A DNA stretch of 64,000 bases. Source: Paratinospora sagittata. Taxonomy: Eukaryota > Streptophyta > Magnoliopsida > Ranunculales > Menispermaceae. The stretch's first letter is position 1. Each line of letters begins with the position of its first letter. The translations under genes and the position numbers were made by a program. Positions 7,244 to 22,249 of the stretch are shown here, one piece after another. The stretch is from NCBI GenBank assembly GCA_035771175.1, contig CM069590.1:30704821-30768820 (forward strand). The letters are read 5' to 3'. The notes beneath the pieces were generated by a model that worked only from the letters and a program-made list of their open reading frames with translations, did no database searches and was not told the DNA's origin.

Positions 7244-10152
7244 TTGTAGTACTCTTGCTCTTTAACCTTCAACTTCAAATTTTATAAAACACTCATTCTC
7301 TGATTTTCAAAAATACAACACGCGCGATATTTGCAAGTTAGATTGAGCTTTTCGAAGAGTTTTTCAAGTGAAGAAAGAAATGATTCTTGCATTTGCAAAA
7401 AAAGGCTTCGAATTGAATCAAAATTGCAATCTGTCTTGATGTTCAGCTAGTTCTTCATTTTAACCCTTGTGTGCTAAGATTTGCAGAGGCTATCCATTGT
7501 TTAAAACTCTAAGTATATGAAGTGGTCTCGGTAAGATAACACAACAAAAAGGAACACATCACCTATTTTGCATCAAGAACACATCAAACAACAGCTTTCG
7601 AATTCTACAAAGATCAAGCTCGAAGAACGAAGACATATCTCATGTTTAACGCATTAGTTTGATCCCTGTTGTGTAGGTAACCCCTCGATCAATCTTAGCA
7701 CTAAAACTCTGAAAATTGCAAAGTCTTCAAAATCACTTTCGATATAGTATTTCCTTTTGACAAAAATGTTTTCCGAAAGGTTTTAATCATAATTTTAATG
7801 AGTTTTGAATTATTTAAAAGTGTTTATTCTTATATCAAAGTGTTTTGAGTCAATGAAATGGTTCTTTAGTGTCAAAATATTAATTTTTCAAAAATAAGGC
7901 TATCCAGCAATTGGCACGTCTTAGACTAAAATATGATATTTCTAAGGAGAAAAATGTGGGCACTTCTGCTTTCTCGATTTTTCTATTCCTTCACAGTTTT
8001 GCAAGGTTATCTTAATTGAAATATTCTCTAGTAACACCTAGATGATTCCCATTGTCTCGCACGCCCAAAAAACTTTAGATTGAACAATGTTTTGAATTCA
8101 AATCATTTTGTAGTACTCTTGCTCTTTAGCCTTCAACTTCAAATTTTATAAAACACTCATTCTCTGATTTTCAAAAATACAACACGCGCGATATTTGCAA
8201 GTTAGATTGAGCTTTTCGAAGAGTTTTTCAAGTGAAGAAAGAAATGATTCTTGCATTTGCAAAAAAAGGCTTCGAATTGAATCAAAATTGCAATCTGTCT
8301 TGATGTTCAGCTAGTTCTTCATTTTAACCCTTGTGTGCTAAGATTTGCAGAGGCTATCCATTGTTTAAAACTCTAAGTATATGAAGTGGTCTCGGTAAGA
8401 AAACAAAACAAAAAGGAACACATCACCTGTTTTGCATCAAGAACACATCAAACAACAGCTTTCGAATTCTACAAAGATCAAGCTCGAAGAACGAAGACAT
8501 ATCTCATGTTTAACGCATTAGTTTGATCCCTGTTGTGTAGGTAACCCCTCGATCAATTTTAGCACTAAAACTCTGAAAATTGCAAAGTCTTCAAAATCAC
8601 TTTCGATATAGTATTTCCTTTTGACAAAAATGTTTTTCGAAAGGTTTTAATCATAATTTTAATGAGTTTTGAATTATTTAAAAGTGTTTATTCTTATATC
8701 AAAGTGTTTTGAGTCAATGAAATGGTTCTTTAGTGTCAAAATATTAATTTTTCAAAAATAAGGCTATCCAGCAATTGGCACGTCTTAGACTAAAATCTGA
8801 TATTTCTAAGGAGAAAAATGTGGGCACTTCTGCTTTCTCGATTTTTCTATTCCTTTACAGTTTTGCAAGGTTATCTTAATTGAAATATTCTCTAGTAACA
8901 CCTAGATGATTCCCATTGTCTCGCACGCCCAAAAAACTTTAGATTGAACAATGTTTTGAATTCAAATCATTTTGTAGTACTCTTGCTCTTTAACCTTCAA
9001 CTTCAAATTTTATAAAACACTTATTCTCTGATTCTCAAAAATACAACACGCGCGATATTTGCAAGTTAGATTGAGCTTTTCGAAGAGTTTTTCAAGTGAA
9101 GAAAGAAATGATTCTTGCATTTGCAAAAAAAGGCTTCGAATTGAATCAAAATTGCAATCTGTCTTGATGTTCAGCTAGTTTCTTCATTTTATCCCTTGTG
9201 TGCTAAGATTTGCAGAGGCTATCCCTTGTTTAAAACTCTAAGTATATGAAGTGGTCTCGGTAAGAAAACACAACAAAAAGGAACACATCACTTGTTTTGC
9301 ATCAAGAACACATCAAACAACAGCTTTCGAATTCTACAAAGATCAAGCTCGAAGAACGAAGACATATCTCATGTTTAACGCATTAGTTTGATCCCTGTTG
9401 TGTAGGTAAGCCCTCGATCAATCTTAGCACTAAAACTCTGAAAATTGCAAAGTCTTCAAAATAACTTTCGATATAGTATTTCCTTTTGACAAAAATGTTT
9501 TCCGAAAGGTTTTAATCATAATTTTAATGAGTTTTGAATTATTTAAAAGTGTTTATTCTTATATCAAAGTGTTTTGAGTCAATGAAATGGTTCTTTAGTG
9601 TCAAAATATTAATTTTTCAAAAATAAGGCTATCCAGCAATTGGCACGTCTTAGACTAAAATATGATATTTCTAAGGAGAAAAATGTGGGCACTTCTGCTT
9701 TCTCGATTTTTCTATTCCTTCACAGTTTTGCAAGGTTATCTTAATTGAAATATTCTCTAGTAACACCTAGATGATTCCCATTGTCTCGCACGCCCAAAAA
9801 ACTTTAGATTGAACAATGTTTTGAATTCAAATCATTTTGTAGTACTCTTGCTCTTTAACCTTCAACTTCAAATTTTATAAAACACCCATTCTCTGATTTT
9901 CAAAAATACAACACGCGCGATATTTGCAAGTTAGATTGAGCTTTTCGAAGAGTTTTTCAAGTGAAGAAAGAAATGATTCTTGCATTTGCAAAAAAAGGCT
10001 TCGAATTGAATCAAAATTGCAATCTGTCTTGATGTTCAGCTAGTTCTTCATTTTAACCCTTGTGTGCTAAGATTTGCAGAGGCTATCCATTGTTTAAAAC
10101 TCTAAGTATATGAAGTGGTCTCGGTAAGATAACACAACAAAAAGGAACACAT

Positions 10153-12745
10153 CACTTGTTTTGCATCAAGAACACATCAAACAACAGCTTTCGAATTCTA
10201 CAAAGATCAAGCTCGAAGAACGAAGACATATCTCATGTTTAACGCATTAGTTTGATCCCTGTTGTGTAGGTAACCCCTCGATCAATCTTAGCACTAAAAC
10301 TCTGAAAATTGCAAAGTCTTCAAAATCACTTTCGATATAGTATTTCCTTTTGACAAAAATGTTTTTCGAAAGGTTTTAATCATAATTTTAATGAGTTTTG
10401 AATTATTTAAAAGTGTTTATTCTTATATCAAAGTGTTTTGAGTCAATGAAATGGTTCTTTAGCGTCAAAATATTAATTTTTCAAAAATAAGGCTATCCAG
10501 CAATTGGCACGTCTTAGACTAAAATCTGATATTTCTAAGGAGAAAAATGTGGGCACTTCTGCTTTCTCGATTTTTCTATTCCTTCACAGTTTTGCAAGGT
10601 TATCTTAATTGAAATATTCTCTAGTAACACCTAGATGATTCCCATTGTCTCGCACGCCCAAAAAACTTTAGATTGAACAATGTTTTGAATTCAAATCATT
10701 TTGTAGTACTCTTGCTCTTTAACCTTCAACTTCAAATTTTATAAAACACTCATTCTCTGATTTTCAAAAATACAACACGCACGATATTTGCAAGTTATAT
10801 TGAGCTTTTCGAAGAGTTTTTCAAGAGAAGAAAGTAATGATTCTTGCCTTTGCAAAAAAAGGCTTCGAATTGAATCAAAATTGCAATCTGTCTTGATGTT
10901 CAGCTAGTTTCTTCATTTTATCCCTTGTGTGCTAAGATTTGCAGAGGCTATCCCTTGTTTAAAACTCTAAGTATATGAAGTGGTCTCGGTAAGATAACAC
11001 AACAAAAAGGAACACATCACCTGTTTTGCATCAAGAACACATCAAACAACAGCTTTCGAATTCTACAAAGATCAAGCTCGAAGAACGAAGACATATCTCA
11101 TGTTTAACGCATTAGTTTGATCCCTGGTGTGTAGGTAACCCCTCGATCAATCTTAGCACTAAAACTCTGAAAATTGCAAAGTCTTCAAAATCACTTTCGA
11201 TATAGTATTTCCTTTTGACAAAAATGTTTTCCGAAAGGTTTTAATCATAATTTTAATGAGTTTTGAATTATTTAAAAGTGTTTATTCTTATATCAAAGTG
11301 TTTTGAGTCAATGAAATGGTTCTTTAGTGTCAAAATATTAATTTTTCAAAAATAAGGCTATCCAGCAATTGGCACGTCTAAGACTAAAATCTGATATTTC
11401 TAACGAGAAAAATGTGGGCACTTCTGCTTTCTCGATTTTTCTATTCCTTCACAGTTTTGCAAGGTTATCTTAATTGAAATATTCTCTAGTAACACCTAGA
11501 TGATTCCCATTGTCTCGCACGCCCAAAAAACTTTAGATTGAACAATGTTTTGAATTCAAATCATTTTGTAGTACTCTTGCTCTTTAACCTTCAACTTCAA
11601 ATTTTATAAAACACTCATTCTCTGATTCTCAAAAATACAACACGCGCGATATTTGCAAGTTAGATTGAGCTTTTCGAAGAGTTTTTCAAGTGAAGAAAGA
11701 AATGATTCTTGCATTTGCAAAAAAAGGCTTCGAATTGAATCAAAATTGCAATCTGTCTTGATGTTCAGCTAGTTCTTCATTTTAACCCTTGTGTGCTAAG
11801 ATTTGCAGAGGCTATCCATTGTTTAAAACTCTAAGTATATGAAGTGGTCTCGGTAAGATAACACAACAAAAAGGAACACATCACCTGTTTTGCATCAAGA
11901 ACACATCAAACAACAGCTTTCGAATTCTACAAAGATCAAGCTCGAAGAACGAAGACATATCTCATGTTTAACGCATTAGTTTGATCCCTGTTGTGTAGGT
12001 AACCCCTCGATCAATCTTAGCACTAAAACTCTGAAAATTGCAAAGTCTTCAAAATCACTTTCGATATAGTATTTCCTTTTGACAAAAATGTTTTCCGAAA
12101 GGTTTTAATCATAATTTTAATGAGTTTTGAATTATTTAAAAGTGTTTATTCTTATATCAAAGTGTTTTGAGTCAATGAAATGGTTCTTTAGTGTCAAAAT
12201 ATTTATTTTTCAAAAATAAGGCTATCCAGCAATTGGCACGTCTTAGTCTAAAATCTGATATTTCTTACGAGAAAAATGTGGGCACTTCTGCTTTCTCGAT
12301 TTTTCTATTCCTTCACAGTTTTGCAAGGTTATCTTAATTGAAATATTCTCTAGTAACACCTAGATGATTCCCATTGTCTCGCACGCCCAAAAAACTTTAG
12401 ATTGAACAATGTTTTGAATTCAAATCATTTTGTAGTACTCTTGCTCTTTAACCTTCAACTTCAAATTTTATAAAACACCCATTCTCTGATTTTCAAAAAT
12501 ACAACACGTGCGATATTTGCAAGTTAGATTGAGCTTTTCGAAGAGTTTTTCAAGTGAAGAAAGAAATGATTCTTGCATTTGCAAAAAAAGGCTTCGAATT
12601 GAATCAAAATTGCAATCTGTCTTGATGTTCAGCTAGTTCTTCATTTTAACCCTTGTGTGCTAAGATTTGCAGAGGCTATCCATTGTTTAAAACTCTAAGT
12701 ATATGAAGTGGTCTCGGTAAGATAACACAACAAAAAGGAACACAT
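10153..12745 (+). repeat. Three-unit segment duplicated at 17064-19656
   Basis: Three consecutive units match three units 6,911 bp (eight monomers) downstream. Units 10153 and 17064 have TTTTTCG or its deletion variant, AAGGAG and a B end. Units 11018 and 17928 have GGTGTG, CTAAGAC, AACGAG and TCTGATTCTC. Units 11882 and 18793 share ATATTTATTTTTC, CTTAGTCTAAA, TTCTTACGAG, CACCCATT and CACGTGCG. The next units (12746 and 19657) no longer match, which bounds the shared block. Confidence 0.75.
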
Positions 12746-14471
12746 CACCTGTTTTGCATCAAGAACACATCAAACAACAGCTTTCGAATTCTACAAAGAT
12801 CAAGCTCGAAGAACGAAGACATATCTCATGTTTAACGCATTAGTTTGATCCCTGTTGTGTAGGTAACCCCTCGATCAATCTTAGCACTAAAACTCTGAAA
12901 ATTGCAAAGTCTTCAAAATCACTTTCGATATAGTATTTCCTTTTGACAAAAATGTTTTCCGAAAGGTTTTAATCATAATTTTAATGAGTTTTGAATTATT
13001 TAAAGTGTTTATTCTTATTTCAAAGTGTTTTGAGTCAATGAAATGGTTCTTTAGTGTCAAAATATTTAATTTTCAAAAATAAGGCTATCCAGCAATTGGC
13101 ACGTCTTAGTCTAAAATCTGATATTTCTTACGAGAAAAATGTGGGCACTTCTGCTTTCTCGATTTTTCTATTCCTTCACAGTTTTGCAAGGTTATCTTAA
13201 TTGAAATATTCTCTAGTAACACCTAGATGATTCCCATTGTCTCGCACGCCCAAAAAACTTTAGATTGAACAATGTTTTGAATTCAAATCATTTTGTAGTA
13301 CTCTTGCTCTTTAACCTTCAACTTCAAATTTTATAAAACACTCATTCTCTGATTCTCAAAAATACAACACGCGCGATATTTGCAAGTTAGATTGAGCTTT
13401 TCGAAGAGTTTTTCAAGTGAAGAAAGAAATGATTCTTGCATTTGCAAAAAAAGGCTTCGAATTGAATCAAAATTGCAATCTGTCTTGATGTTCAGCTAGT
13501 TCTTCATTTTAACCCTTGTGTGCTAAGATTTGCAGAGGCTATCCATTGTTTAAAACTCTAAGTATATGAAGTGGTCTCGGTAAGATAACACAACAAAAAG
13601 GAACACATCACCTGTTTTGCATCAAGAACACATCAAACAACAGCTTTCGAATTCTACAAAGATCAAGCTCGAAGAACGAAGACATATCTCATGTTTAACG
13701 CATTAGTTTGATCCCTGTTGTGTAGGTAACCCCTCGATCAATCTTAGCACTAAAACTCTGAAAATTGCAAAGTCTTCAAAATCACTTTCGATATAGTATT
13801 TCCTTTTGACAAAAATGTTTTCCGAAAGGTTTTAATCATAATTTTAATGAGTTTTGAATTATTTAAAGTGTTTATTCTTATTTCAAAGTGTTTTGAGTCA
13901 ATGAAATGGTTCTTTAGTGTCAAAATATTTAATTTTCAAAAATAAGGCTATCCAGCAATTGGCACGTCTTAGTCTAAAATCTGATATTTCTTACGAGAAA
14001 AATGTGGGCACTTCTGCTTTCTCGATTTTTTTATTCCTTCACAGTTTTGCAAGGTTATCTTAATTGAAATATTCTCTAGTAACACCTAGATGATTCCCAT
14101 TGTCTCGCACGCCCAAAAAACTTTAGATTGAACAATGTTTTGAATTCAAATCATTTTGTAGTACTCTTGCTCTTTAACCTTCAGCTTCAAATTTTATAAA
14201 ACACCCATTCTCTGATTTTCAAAAATACAACACGCGCGATATTTGCAAGTTAGATTGAGCTTTTCGAAGAGTTTTTCAAGTGAAGAAAGAAATGATTCTT
14301 GCATTTGCAAAAAAAGGCTTCGAATTGAATCAAAATTGCAATCTGTCTTGATGTTCAGCTAGTTCTTCATTTTAACCCTTGTGTGCTAAGATTTGCAGAG
14401 GCTATCCATTGTTTAAAACTCTAAGTATATGAAGTGGTCTCGGTAAGATAACTCAACAAAAAGGAACACAT
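12746..14471 (+). repeat. Duplicated pair of 863-bp units
   Basis: Units at 12746 and 13609 share a set of changes absent together elsewhere: TATTTAAAGTG (one A lost, giving 863 bp), CTTATTTCAAAG, ATATTTAATTTTC, CTTAGTCTAAA and TTCTTACGAG. They differ slightly in the second half (TCTGATTCTC against CACCCATT). A single-unit tandem duplication by unequal exchange is the simplest reading. Confidence 0.8.
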
Positions 14472-17400
14472 CACTTGTTTTGCATCAAGAACACATCAAA
14501 CAACAGCTTTCGAATTCTACAAAGATCAAGCTCGAAGAACGAAGACATATCTCATGTTTAACGCATTAGTTTGATCCCTGTTGTGTAGGTAACCCCTCGA
14601 TCAATCTTAGCACTAAAACTCTGAAAATTGCAAAGTCTTCAAAATCACTTTCGATATAGTATTTCCTTTTGACAAAAATGTTTTTCGAAAGGTTTTAATC
14701 ATAATTTTAATGAGTTTTGAATTATTTAAAAGTGTTTATTCTTATATCAAAGTGTTTTGAGTCAATGAAATGGTTCTTTAGCGTCAAAATATTAATTTTT
14801 CAAAAATAAGGCTATCCAGCAATTGGCACGTCTTAGACTAAAATCTGATATTTCTAAGGAGAAAAATGTGGGCACTTCTGCTTTCTCGATTTTTCTATTC
14901 CTTCACAGTTTTGCAAGGTTATCTTAATTGAAATATTCTCTAGTAAAACCTAGATGATTCCAATTGTCTCGCACGCCCAAAAAACTTTAGATTGAACAAT
15001 GTTTTGAATTCAAATCATTTTGTAGTACTCTTGCTCTTTAACCTTCAACTTCAAATTTTATAAAACACTCATTCTCTGATTTTCAAAAATACAACACGCA
15101 CGATATTTGCAAGTTATATTGAGCTTTTCGAAGAGTTTTTCAAGAGAAGAAAGTAATGATTCTTGCCTTTGCAAAAAAAGGCTTCGAATTGAATCAAAAT
15201 TGCAATCTGTCTTGATGTTCAGCTAGTTCTTCATTTTAACCCTTGTGTGCTAAGATTTGCAGAGGCTATCCATTGTTTAAAACTCTAAGTATATGAAGTG
15301 GTCTCGGTAAGATAACACAACAAAAAGGAACACATCACCTGTTTTGCATCAAGAACACATCAAACAAAAGCTTTCGAATTCTACAAAGATCAAGCTCGAA
15401 GAACGAAGACATATCTCATGTTTAACGCATTAGTTTGATCCCTGTTGTGTAGGTAAGCCCTCGATCAATCTTAGCACTAAAACTCTGAAAATTGCAAAGT
15501 CTTCAAAATCACTTTTGATATAGTATTTCCTTTTGACAAAAATGTTTTCCGAAAGGTTTTAATCATAATTTTAATGAGTTTTGAATTATTTAAAAGTGTT
15601 TATTCTTATATCAAAGTGTTTTGAGTCAATGAAATGGTTCTTTAGTGTCAAAATATTAATTTTTCAAAAATAAGGCTATCCAGCAATTGGCACGTCTTAG
15701 ACTAAAATCTGATATTTCTAACGAGAAAAATGTGGGCACTTCTGCTTTCTCGATTTTTCTATTCCTTCACAGTTTTGCAAGGTTATCTTAATTGAAATAT
15801 TCTCTAGTAACACCTAGATGATTCCCATTGTCTCGCACGCCCAAAAAACTTTAGATTGAACAATGTTTTGAATTCAAATCATTTTGTAGTACTCTTGCTC
15901 TTTAACCTTCAACTTCAAATTTTATAAAACACTCATTCTCTGATTTTCAAAAATACAAGACGCGCGATATTTGCAAGTTAGATTGAGCTTTTCGAAGAGT
16001 TTTTCAAGTGAAGAAAGAAATGATTCTTGCATTTGCAAAAAAAGGCTTCGAATTGAATCAAAATTGCAATCTGTCTTGATGTTCAGCTAGTTCTTCATTT
16101 TAACCCTTGTGTGCTAAGATTTGCAGAGGCTATCCATTGTTTAAAACTCTAAGTATATGAAGTGGTCTCGGTAAGATAACACAACAAAAAGGAACACATC
16201 ACCTGTTTTGCATCAAGAACACATCAAACAACAGCTTTCGAATTCTACAAAGATCAAGCTCGAAGAACGAAGACATATCTCATGTTTAACGCATTAGTTT
16301 GATCCCTGTTGTGTAGGTAACCCCTCGATCAATCTTAGCACTAAAACTCTGAAAATTGCAAAGTCTTCAAAATCACTTTCGATATAGTATTTCCTTTTGA
16401 CAAAAATGTTTTCCGAAAGGTTTTAATCATAATTTTAATGAGTTTTGAATTATTTAAAAGTGTTTATTCTTATATCAAAGTGTTTTGAGTCAATGAAATG
16501 GTTCTTTAGTGTCAAAATATTAATTTTTCAAAAATAAGGCTATCCAGCAATTGGCACGTCTTAGACTAAAATCTAATATTTCTAAGGAGAAAAATGTGGG
16601 CACTTCTGCTTTCTCGATTTTTCTATTCCTTCACAGTTTTGCAAGGTTATCTTAATTGAAATATTCTCTAGTAACACCTAGATGATTCCCATTGTCTCGC
16701 ACGCCCAAAAAACTTTAGATTGAACAATGTTTTGAATTCAAATCATTTTGTAGTACTCTTGCTCTTTAACCTTCAACTTCAAATTTTATAAAACACTCAT
16801 TCTCTGATTTTCAAAAATACAACACGCGCGATATTTGCAAGTTAGATTGAGCTTTTCGAAGAGTTTTTCAAGTGAAGAAAGAAATGATTCTTGCATTTGC
16901 AAAAAAAGGCTTCGAATTGAATCAAAATTGCAATCTGTCTTGATGTTCAGCTAGTTCTTCATTTTAACCCTTGTGTGCTAAGATTTGCAGAGGCTATCCA
17001 TTGTTTAAAACTCTAAGTATATGAAGTGGTCTCGGTAAGATAACACAACAAAAAGGAACACATCACCTGTTTTGCATCAAGAACACATCAAACAACAACT
17101 TTCGAATTCTACAAAGATCAAGCTCGAAGAACGAAGACATATCTCATGTTTAACGCATTAGTTTGATCCCTGTTGTGTAGGTAACCCCTCGATCAATCTT
17201 AGCACTAAAACTCTGAAAATTGCAAAGTCTTCAAAATCACTTTCGATATAGTATTTCCTTTTGACAAAAATGTTTTTGAAAGGTTTTAATCATAATTTTA
17301 ATGAGTTTTGAATTATTTAAAAGTGTTTATTCTTATATCAAAGTGTTTTGAGTCAATGAAATGGTTCTTTAGTGTCAAAATATTAATTTTTCAAAAATAA

Positions 17401-20400
17401 GGCTATCCAGCAATTGGCACGTCTTAGACTAAAATCTGATATTTCTAAGGAGAAAAATGTGGGCACTTCTGCTTTCTCGATTTTTCTATTCCTTCACAGT
17501 TTTGCAAGGTTATCTTAATTGAAATATTCTCTAGTAACACCTAGATGATTCCCATTGTCTCGCACGCCCAAAAAACTTTAGATTGAACAATGTTTTGAAT
17601 TCAAATCATTTTGTAGTACTCTTGCTCTTTAACCTTCAACTTCAAATTTTATAAAACACTCATTCTCTGATTTTCAAAAATACAACACGCACGATATTTG
17701 CAAGTTATAATGAGCTTTTCGAAGAGTTTTTCAAGAGAAGAAAGTAATGATTCTTGCCTTTGCAAAAAAAGGCTTCGAATTGAATCAAAATTGCAATCTG
17801 TCTTGATGTTCAGCTAGTTTCTTCATTTTATCCCTTGTGTGCTAAGATTTGCAGAGGCTATCCCTTGTTTAAAACTCTAAGTATATGAAGTGGTCTCGGT
17901 AAGATAACACAACAAAAAGGAACACATCACCTGTTTTGCATCAAGAACACATCAAACAACAGCTTTCGAATTCTACAAAGATCAAGCTCGAAGAACGAAG
18001 ACATATCTCATGTTTAACGCATTAGTTAGATCCCTGGTGTGTAGGTAACCCCTCGATCAATCTTAGCACTAAAACTCTGAAAATTGCAAAGTCTTCAAAA
18101 TCACTTTCGATGTAGTATTTCCTTTTGACAAAAATGTTTTCCGAAAGGTTTTAATCATAATTTTAATGAGTTTTGAATTATTTAAAAGTGTTTATTCTTA
18201 TATCAAAGTGTTTTGAGTCAATGAAATGGTTCTTTAGTGTCAAAATATTAATTTTTCAAAAATAAGGCTATCCAGCAATTGGCACGTCTAAGACTAAAAT
18301 CTGATATTTCTAACGAGAAAAATGTGGGCACTTCTGCTTTCTCGATTTTTCTATTCCTTCACAGTTTTGCAAGGTTATCTTAATTGAAATATTCTCTAGT
18401 AACACCTAGATGATTCCCATTGTCTCGCACGCCCAAAAAACTTTAGATTGAACAATGTTTTGAATTCAAATCATTTTGTAGTACTCTTGCTCTTTAACCT
18501 TCAACTTCAAATTTTATAAAACACTCATTCTCTGATTCTCAAAAATACAACACGCGCAATATTTGCAAGTTAGATTGAGCTTTTCGAAGAGTTTTTCAAG
18601 TGAAGAAAGAAATGATTCTTGCATTTGCAAAAAAAGGCTTCGAATTGAATCAAAATTGCAATCTGTCTTGATGTTCAGCTAGTTCTTCATTTTAACCCTT
18701 GGTGTGCTAAGATTTGCAGAGGCTATCCATTGTTTAAAACTCTAAGTATATGAAGTGGTCTCGGTAAGATAACACAACAAAAAGGAACACATCACCTGTT
18801 TTGCATCAAGAACACATCAAACAACAGCTTTCGAATTCTACAAAGATCAAGCTCGAAGAACGAAGACATATCTCATGTTTAACGCATTAGTTTGATCCCT
18901 GTTGTGTAGGTAACCCCTCGATCAATCTTAGCACTAAAACTCTGAAAATTGCAAAGTCTTCAAAATCACTTTCGATATAGTATTTCCTTTTGACAAAAAT
19001 GTTTTCCGAAAGGTTTTAATCATAATTTTAATGAGTTTTGAATTATTTAAAAGTGTTTATTCTTATATCAAAGTGTTTTGAGTCAATGAAATGGTTCTTT
19101 AGTGTCAAAATATTTATTTTTCAAAAATAAGGCTATCCAGCAATTGGCACGTCTTAGTCTAAAATCTGATATTTCTTACGAGAAAAATGTGGGCACTTCT
19201 GCTTTCTCGATTTTTCTATTCCTTCACAGTTTTGCAAGGTTATCTTAATTGAAATATTCTCTAGTAACACCTAGATGATTCCCATTGTCTCGCACGCCCA
19301 AAAAACTTTAGATTGAACAATGTTTTGAATTCAAATCATTTTGTAGTACTCTTGCTCTTTAACCTTCAACTTCAAATTTTATAAAACACCCATTCTCTGA
19401 TTTTCAAAAATACAACACGTGCGATATTTGCAAGTTAGATTGAGCTTTTCGAAGAGTTTTTCAAGTGAAGAAAGAAATGATTCTTGCATTTGCAAAAAAA
19501 GGCTTCGAATTGAATCAAAATTGCAATCTGTCTTGATGTTCAGCTAGTTCTTCATTTTAACCCTTGTGTGCTAAGATTTGCAGAGGCTATCCATTGTTTA
19601 AAACTCTAAGTATATGAAGTGGTCTCGGTAAGATAACACAACAAAAAGGAACACATCACTTGTTTTGCATCAAGAACACATCAAACAATAGCTTTCGAAT
19701 TCTACAAAGATCAAGCTCGAAGAACGAAGACATATCTCATGTTTAACGCATTAGTTTGATCCCTGTTGTGTAGGTAACCCCTCGATCAATCTTAGCACTA
19801 AAACTCTGAAAATTGCAAAGTCTTCAAAATCACTTTCGATATAGTACTTCCTTTTGACAAAAATGTTTTTCGAAAGGTTTTAATCATAATTTTAATGAGT
19901 TTTGAATTATTTAAAAGTGTTTATTCTTATATCAAAGTGTTTTGAGTCAATGAAATGGTTCTTTAGTGTCAAAATATTAATTTTTCAAAAATAAGGCTAT
20001 CCAGCAATTGGCACGTCTTAGACTAAAATCTGATATTTCTAAGGAGAAAAATGTGGGCACTTCTGCTTTCTCGATTTTTCTATTCCTTCACAGTTTTGCA
20101 AGGTTATCTTAATTGAAATATTCTCTAGTAACACCTAGATGATTCCCATTGTCTCGCACGCCCAAAAAACTTTAGATTGAACAATGTTTTGAATTCAAAT
20201 CATTTTGTAGTACTCTTGCTCTTTAACCTTCAACTTCAAATTTTATAAAACACTCATTCTCTGATTTTCAAAAATACAACACGCGCGATATTTGCAAGTT
20301 AGATTGAGCTTTTCGAAGAGTTTTTCAAGTGAAGAAAGAAATGATTCTTGCATTTGCAAAAAAAGGCTTCGAATTGAATCAAAATTGCAATCTGTCTTGA

Positions 20401-22249
20401 TGTTCAGCTAGTTCTTCATTTTAACCCTTGTGTGCTAAGATTTGCAGAGGCTATCCATTGTTTAAAACTCTAAGTATATGAAGTGGTCTCGGTAAGATAA
20501 CACAACAAAAAGGAACACATCACCTGTTTTGCATCAAGAACACATCAAACAACAGCTTTCGAATTCTACAAAGATCAAGCTCGAAGAACGAAGACGTATC
20601 TCATGTTTAACGCATTAGTTTGATCCCTGTTGTGTAGGTAACCCCTCGATCAATCTTAGCACTAAAACTCTGAAAATTGCAAAGTCTTCAAAATCACTTT
20701 CGATATAGTATTTCCTTTTGACAAAAATGTTTTTCGAAAGGTTTTAATCATAATTTTAATGAGTTTTGAATTATTTAAAAGTGTTTATTCTTATATCAAA
20801 GTGTTTTGAGTCAATGAAATGGTTCTTTAGTGTCAAAATATTAATTTTTCAAAAATAAGGCTATCCAGCAATTGGCACGTCTTAGACTAAAATCTGATAT
20901 TTCTAAGGAGAAAAATGTGGGCACTTCTGCTTTCTCGATTTTTCTATTCCTTCACAGTTTTGCAAGGTTATCTTAATTGAAATATTCTCTAGTAACACCT
21001 AGATGATTCCCATTGTCTCGCACGCCCAAAAAACTTTAGATTGAACAATGTTTTGAATTCAAATCATTTTGTAGTACTCTTGCTCTTTAACCTTCAACTT
21101 CAAATTTTATAAAACACTTATTCTCTGATTCTCAAAAATACAACACGCGCGATATTTGCAAGTTAGATTGAGCTTTTCGAAGAGTTTTTCAAGTGAAGAA
21201 AGAAATGATTCTTGCATTTGCAAAAAAAGGCTTCGAATTGAATCAAAATTGCAATCTGTCTTGATGTTCAGCTAGTTTCTTCATTTTATCCCTTGTGTGC
21301 TAAGATTTGCAGAGGCTATCCCTTGTTTAAAACTCTAAGTATATGAAGTGGTCTCGGTAAGATAACACAACAAAAAGGAACACATCACCTGTTTTGCATC
21401 AAGAACACATCAAACAACAGCTTTCGAATTCTACAAAGATCAAGCTCGAAGAACGAAGACATATCTCATGTTTAACGCATTAGTTAGATCCCTGGTGTGT
21501 AGGTAACCCCTCGATCAATCTTAGCACTAAAACTCTGAAAATTGCAAAGTCTTCAAAATCACTTTCGATATAGTATTTCCTTTTGACAAAAATGTTTTCC
21601 GAAAGGTTTTAATCATAATTTTAATGAGTTTTGAATTATTTAAAAGTGTTTATTCTTATATCAAAGTGTTTTGAGTCAATGAAATGGTTCTTTAGTGTCA
21701 AAATATTAATTTTTCAAAAATAAGGCTATCCAGCATTTGGCACGTCTAAGACTAAAATCTGATATTTCTAACGAGAAAAATGTGGGCACTTCTGCTTTCT
21801 CGATTTTTCTATTCCTTCACAGTTTTGCAAGGTTATCTTAATTGAAATATTCTCTAGTAACACCTAGATGATTCCCATTGTCTCGCACGCCCTAAAAACT
21901 TTAGATTGAACAATGTTTTGAATTCAAATCATTTTGTAGTACTCTTGCTCTTTAACCTTCAACTTCAAATTTTATAAAACACCCATTCTCTGATTTTCAA
22001 AAATACAACACGCGCGATATTTGCAAGTTAGATTGAGCTTTTCGAAGAGTTTTTCAAGTGAAGAAAGAAATGATTCTTGCATTTGCAAAAAAAGGCTTCG
22101 AATTGAATCAAAATTGCAATCTGTCTTGATGTTCAGCTAGTTCTTCATTTTAACCCTTGTGTGCTAAGATTTGCAGAGGCTATCCATTGTTTAAAACTCT
22201 AAGTATATGAAGTGGTCTCGGTAAGATAACACAACAAAAAGGATCACAT

